From: Syntrophorhabdaceae bacterium
GTDB taxonomy: Bacteria > Desulfobacterota > Syntrophorhabdia > Syntrophorhabdales > Syntrophorhabdaceae
Reading direction: 5' to 3'
DNA length: 64,000 nt
NCBI GenBank assembly: GCA_036504895.1
Contig: DASXUJ010000088.1
Span: forward strand, 1 to 64,000
Position numbers and translations under genes: made by a program
Shown here: positions 61,297 through 64,000 of the stretch, piece after piece
Numbering within the stretch: position 1 is the stretch's first letter
Layout: each line of letters opens with the position of its first letter
Notes under the pieces: model-generated
What the model saw: the letters and a program-made list of their open reading frames with translations, nothing else
Databases searched by the model: none
Told to the model about the DNA's origin: nothing

Positions 61297-62331
61297 TTAC
61301 TCTTTCTGCAATTCCTCGTAGAGGCGGGCCGCAAAAAGGCTCTTCTTCTTTCGCAGCTCCTTATATTGACCGGTCGAGGATTCCCTGTCCCCTGCCTTCA
61401 GATAGGCCACGCCGAGGTGATAACGGGTAGCGTCGTCATCGGGGTTTATCAGGCTCGCCCGGCTCAGGGAGTCGACAGCCTCTTTATAACGGCCGAGCCC
61501 CAGGGAGATGACCCCGAGGTTATACCCTGCGAATCCGTCACCGGGGTTGAGACGGATCGCTTCTCTGAAGGCATCCACCGCCTCCTCGTATCGCTTCAGG
61601 TTGCTCAGGACCACGCCGAGGTTATTGAAACCGAGGGACTCTTCCGGCCTCAGACGAACGGCATCTTTTAAGGCACTTGCCGCATCCTCATAGCGTTCGA
61701 GGGTGAGGTAGACGACGCCCAGATTAAAGTGCGCGGGACCGTCGTCCGGCTGCAGACGGAGGGCCTGCCTATATTCCCCTATCGCCGCGTCATATTTTTT
61801 AAGGCGTCCGTAAAGGACGCCGAGGCTGAAATGGGCGGCTGCCCGAGCAGGGTCAAGGGCGACGACTCTCCGGAACGCCTCCAGCGCCTCCCGTGTGTGT
61901 CCCAGCTCACTCCTGCATACCCCGCATTGAAACCAGGCATCACCGTTACCCGGGGCCTCTCTGACCGCCCTCTCCAGGTAAGGCAGGGCCTCCCCGTACT
62001 TTTTCTCCCCCACGAGGGCCTTGCCCTTCTCATAATCCTCTTCGACGACGCGAGTCTTGCCCTCTGCCGCGCCCCCTTTCCCCGGAAGGGATGAGACCGC
62101 CGTCCCGGAAAGCCCGCACAGGGAGCAGGGCACATAACCGGCCTTCTTCGCCTCGGCTCGACTATTGAACCTGATCAAATTGGCGGACTTAATCAACCCT
62201 GCCCTCGTGCACATGGGCAGGTGGTACCGGAAGGACGTCTTTGATGCGACATACTGGGCCCCTATTGCCGGAGCGCAAAGGATACCGAGAAAGAAGACGG
62301 AAAACAGGAGGGTGACAAGGCCTTTTTTCAT
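61297..62331 (-). CDS. Exported TPR protein with N-terminal Cys motif
   Basis: The 344-aa protein has a signal peptide (about 1-25). A small domain follows (FRYHLPMCTRAGLIKSANLI, then AKKAGYVPCSLCGL) that resembles the Ada/nuclease-associated metal-binding module with His and three Cys. After a linker come about seven TPR units (about 95-330), with strong repeats such as AHFSLGVLYGRLKKYDAAI. It probably acts as a periplasmic protein-protein scaffold. Function is not known. Confidence 0.8.
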   Translation of the reverse strand: MKKGLVTLLFSVFFLGILCAPAIGAQYVASKTSFRYHLPMCTRAGLIKSANLIRFNSRAEAKKAGYVPCSLCGLSGTAVSSLPGKGGAAEGKTRVVEEDYEKGKALVGEKKYGEALPYLERAVREAPGNGDAWFQCGVCRSELGHTREALEAFRRVVALDPARAAAHFSLGVLYGRLKKYDAAIGEYRQALRLQPDDGPAHFNLGVVYLTLERYEDAASALKDAVRLRPEESLGFNNLGVVLSNLKRYEEAVDAFREAIRLNPGDGFAGYNLGVISLGLGRYKEAVDSLSRASLINPDDDATRYHLGVAYLKAGDRESSTGQYKELRKKKSLFAARLYEELQKE

Positions 62332-62400
62332 CGCCCCTTATTGTACCAGTATCCTGAGCACGCGACAAGACCGGCGGATGGGCGCAGAGGTGACTTTCCG

Positions 62401-63750
62401 TCACTCGTCTTTGAGCCGGAAATTCCTTCCCTCTTTCTCCATAGCCGCCGTCAACTCGCGCAGATAGGCGGAGATCTTGTCCTGATCATCTGCAGAGCCT
62501 ACCGGAACAATAGCCGTCCCGAGCTGATCTCCGGCGTCAAAAATATCTTTTACCGTGATCCTGTCAGGGGCCCTGGCAGGCAGAAGACCCGGTCCGCCTT
62601 TACCCTTACCCTTCACTTCCACGGCAAAGCCGGAGGCGAGAAGGTCTTCAACGACCCTCTCCACGAGGAGAACCGGTATCTCGACGTGAAACGCGATTGT
62701 GCGGATCGTAGGCGGCTCTCTTCCCTCCTGGAAAGCGGTCACGAGAAACCTCATGATCCTTGCCATAAGAATCTTCCTCGACGCATTACTTATCCGTGAG
62801 TAGGAAGGTTTATATCCGAAAGTCTCATAGTGGCTCTCGGCCCTGGCCAGCTCCGCGCCGAAGAGGATGATCATCCAGCTCGTCTGGAGCCACACGAGAA
62901 GCAGCGGCAGGGCCGCGAAGCTTCCGTAAATCGCTCCATAGCTTGCCACTCCTATCTGAAACCTGATGTAGGCCCACTGGACTATCTGAAACATGGTGCC
63001 CGAGGCTATGCCGCCTATAAGGGCCGAGCGGATGGGGACATTCGTATTCGGCACCGCTTTGTAGAGGGCGATAAGAAGGGCCCAGATGAAGAGATAGGGC
63101 ACGAACCCCAACAGGAAAAAGAGGGTATCGACCATTATCCCCGGCGGCGCGTATCCCCGGATCAGGTCTCCCACCCTGCCGGTGAGCAGGACGGTCATAC
63201 TTCCGGACAAGGCGAAGAGCATGGGGCCCACGACCATGATGGCGGTGTAGTCACTGAACCGCCTCCCCATGGTCCTCCCTTTCCGTACGCTCCAGATCTT
63301 ATTGAAAACCCCCTCAATCCTGCCCAGAATGCTGATCACCGTATAGAGAATCATGATCGAGCCGAAGCCGGCTATAAGCCCGCCTTTCGCCTGACGGAGA
63401 AGGGCGTCGGCGAAATGGAGGATCTGATTGGTCAGTTCGGCCTGCCATTTTGCATTCTCCGCCATCTGGAGTATCTGGTCTTGAACGAATTTGTCGAGAC
63501 CGAACCCCTTGGCCACGGCAAAGATCATGGCGACAAAGGGTACCACATTGAGAAGGGAGTAGTAGGTGAGAACGGATGCGGTCTGCGCGCAATCGTCCTT
63601 CATAAAACCCTTTATCGCTAAAACGATTATCCTGAGGTACCTGAGACCGAAGGCCCTGGCGGGGGAAAGGTCCCTGAGCCGGACCGTCCACATCTCGTTT
63701 TCAAAGAAGTTGCGGACCCGTCCAACAAAAGTCTCTGCCCAGGCTTTCAC
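62401..63750 (-). CDS. YihY/BrkB family membrane protein with C-terminal winged helix-like tail
   Basis: The 449-aa protein has the YihY pattern: DDCAQTASVLTYYSLLNVVP at the front, six hydrophobic segments, and AIYGSFAALPLLLVWLQTSWMIILFGAELA near the end of the membrane part. The extra ~130-residue C-terminal tail (RFLVTAFQEGREPPTIRTIA, then LVERVVEDLLASGF) looks like a winged helix, as found in the longer members. Old names (RNase BN, BrkB) do not fit; it is probably a transporter or membrane-stress protein. Confidence 0.88.
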   Translation of the reverse strand: MKAWAETFVGRVRNFFENEMWTVRLRDLSPARAFGLRYLRIIVLAIKGFMKDDCAQTASVLTYYSLLNVVPFVAMIFAVAKGFGLDKFVQDQILQMAENAKWQAELTNQILHFADALLRQAKGGLIAGFGSIMILYTVISILGRIEGVFNKIWSVRKGRTMGRRFSDYTAIMVVGPMLFALSGSMTVLLTGRVGDLIRGYAPPGIMVDTLFFLLGFVPYLFIWALLIALYKAVPNTNVPIRSALIGGIASGTMFQIVQWAYIRFQIGVASYGAIYGSFAALPLLLVWLQTSWMIILFGAELARAESHYETFGYKPSYSRISNASRKILMARIMRFLVTAFQEGREPPTIRTIAFHVEIPVLLVERVVEDLLASGFAVEVKGKGKGGPGLLPARAPDRITVKDIFDAGDQLGTAIVPVGSADDQDKISAYLRELTAAMEKEGRNFRLKDE

Positions 63751-63760
63751 CCTTCCCCCT

Positions 63761-64000
63761 CTACTTCAGACTGAAATTAACGCGGTTGGCGCCGGCCTTT
63801 TCCTTCTTTTCCGGAGAGGTTATTTTAGGCTCCACCAGGAAGAGGCGGTCGGAGTTGACCCGGCCCGACTTTACAATCGCGTCTTTTGCGTGAAGGGCCC
63901 GTTGGCGTGCGAGGGCGCGCAGGTCTCCGTCGGTGATATTGATATGGGTTACCATGAGCTTTTCCATCTCCGTCCGGGGCAAACCCTTTTCAAGGCCGAT
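63761..64000 (-). CDS. C-terminal end of a DUF748-like protein (cut by window edge)
   Basis: The reading frame enters from beyond the right edge and ends at 63761. The visible ~79 residues contain DGDLRALARQRALHAKDAIV followed by KSGRVNSDRLFLVEPKI, which matches the OmpA-like end of large DUF748 (AsmA-like) envelope proteins. An internal TTG at 63982 is unlikely to be the true start, since the frame stays open upstream. It lies 10 bases before the YihY gene. Confidence 0.65.
   Translation of the reverse strand: MGLEKGLPRTEMEKLMVTHINITDGDLRALARQRALHAKDAIVKSGRVNSDRLFLVEPKITSPEKKEKAGANRVNFSLK

Overview
The window is chromosomal sequence of a G+C-rich, Gram-negative bacterium. Its gene families point to an anaerobic deltaproteobacterial lineage (Desulfobacterota-like; a Syntrophorhabdus-type organism would fit, but the sequence alone cannot prove it). 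Supporting signs are a Wza/Wzz envelope polysaccharide cluster, many large PAS hybrid kinases, a kaiB/histidine kinase locus, and the NifU-like/GGGtGRT gene pair common in anaerobes. No rRNA, tRNA or CRISPR array was found.

Layout. (1) 0.3-3.6 kb: gatB-mtnA-SAM hydroxide adenosyltransferase operon, then a small exported protein with a terminator. (2) 4.0-6.6 kb: sparse accessory DNA with an inverted-repeat element, a beta-lactamase-fold serine hydrolase, a 129-nt hairpin element, a perfect palindrome and a small exported basic protein. (3) 6.7-13.0 kb: a compact, visibly A+T-richer four-gene operon encoding a C5 cytosine methyltransferase, a 990-aa protein with two GHKL (Bergerat) ATPase modules of which the second looks like a histidine kinase, a receiver-domain protein, and a Vsr endonuclease. 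This is the best candidate for a little-described system: a restriction/defence-like locus that appears to carry its own two-component phosphorelay. (4) 13.2-15.6 kb: a Fic AMP-transferase gene bracketed by two ~310-bp direct repeats and three copies of a ~35-bp dyad. (5) 15.7-40.1 kb: a long polysaccharide (EPS/capsule-like) gene run on the minus strand. It starts from a strong promoter at ~40.06 kb, and its leader carries an ops/JUMPStart-like motif. It holds wza-, wzz- and CpsD-like genes, an O-antigen ligase/polymerase, glycosyltransferases, a DegT aminotransferase, a flippase, a GH9 hydrolase and an initiating phosphoglycosyltransferase, followed by a TPR protein, rmuC and a small gene. 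One acyltransferase gene is inserted on the opposite strand.

(6) 40.2-45.6 kb: L,D-transpeptidase; then aminotransferase, methyltransferase, hotdog protein and rlmN as one operon; then a Lys-rich exported protein. (7) 46-58.4 kb: a signalling block with three big PAS hybrid kinases, an AI-2E family permease, a Cys-rich PAS kinase, and a decayed clock-like locus (44-aa ORF, intact kaiB, truncated kaiB, frameshifted receiver remnant; no kaiC in view). (8) 58.4-64 kb: sugar isomerase-like TIM barrel, NifU-like/GGGtGRT pair, TPR protein, YihY/BrkB membrane protein, and the C-terminal end of a DUF748-like gene cut by the window edge.

How the genes work together. The EPS genes form a near-complete Wzx/Wzy-type pathway: initiation at 19.0 kb, chain assembly by about six glycosyltransferases, sugar modification by DegT, GNAT, methyltransferase and acyltransferase, flipping, polymerisation or ligation, length control and export. 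The nearby L,D-transpeptidase and the LysM domain on the Wzz-like protein suggest the export machine is tied to peptidoglycan. The kinase block is probably a regulatory hub; its targets cannot be read from this window.
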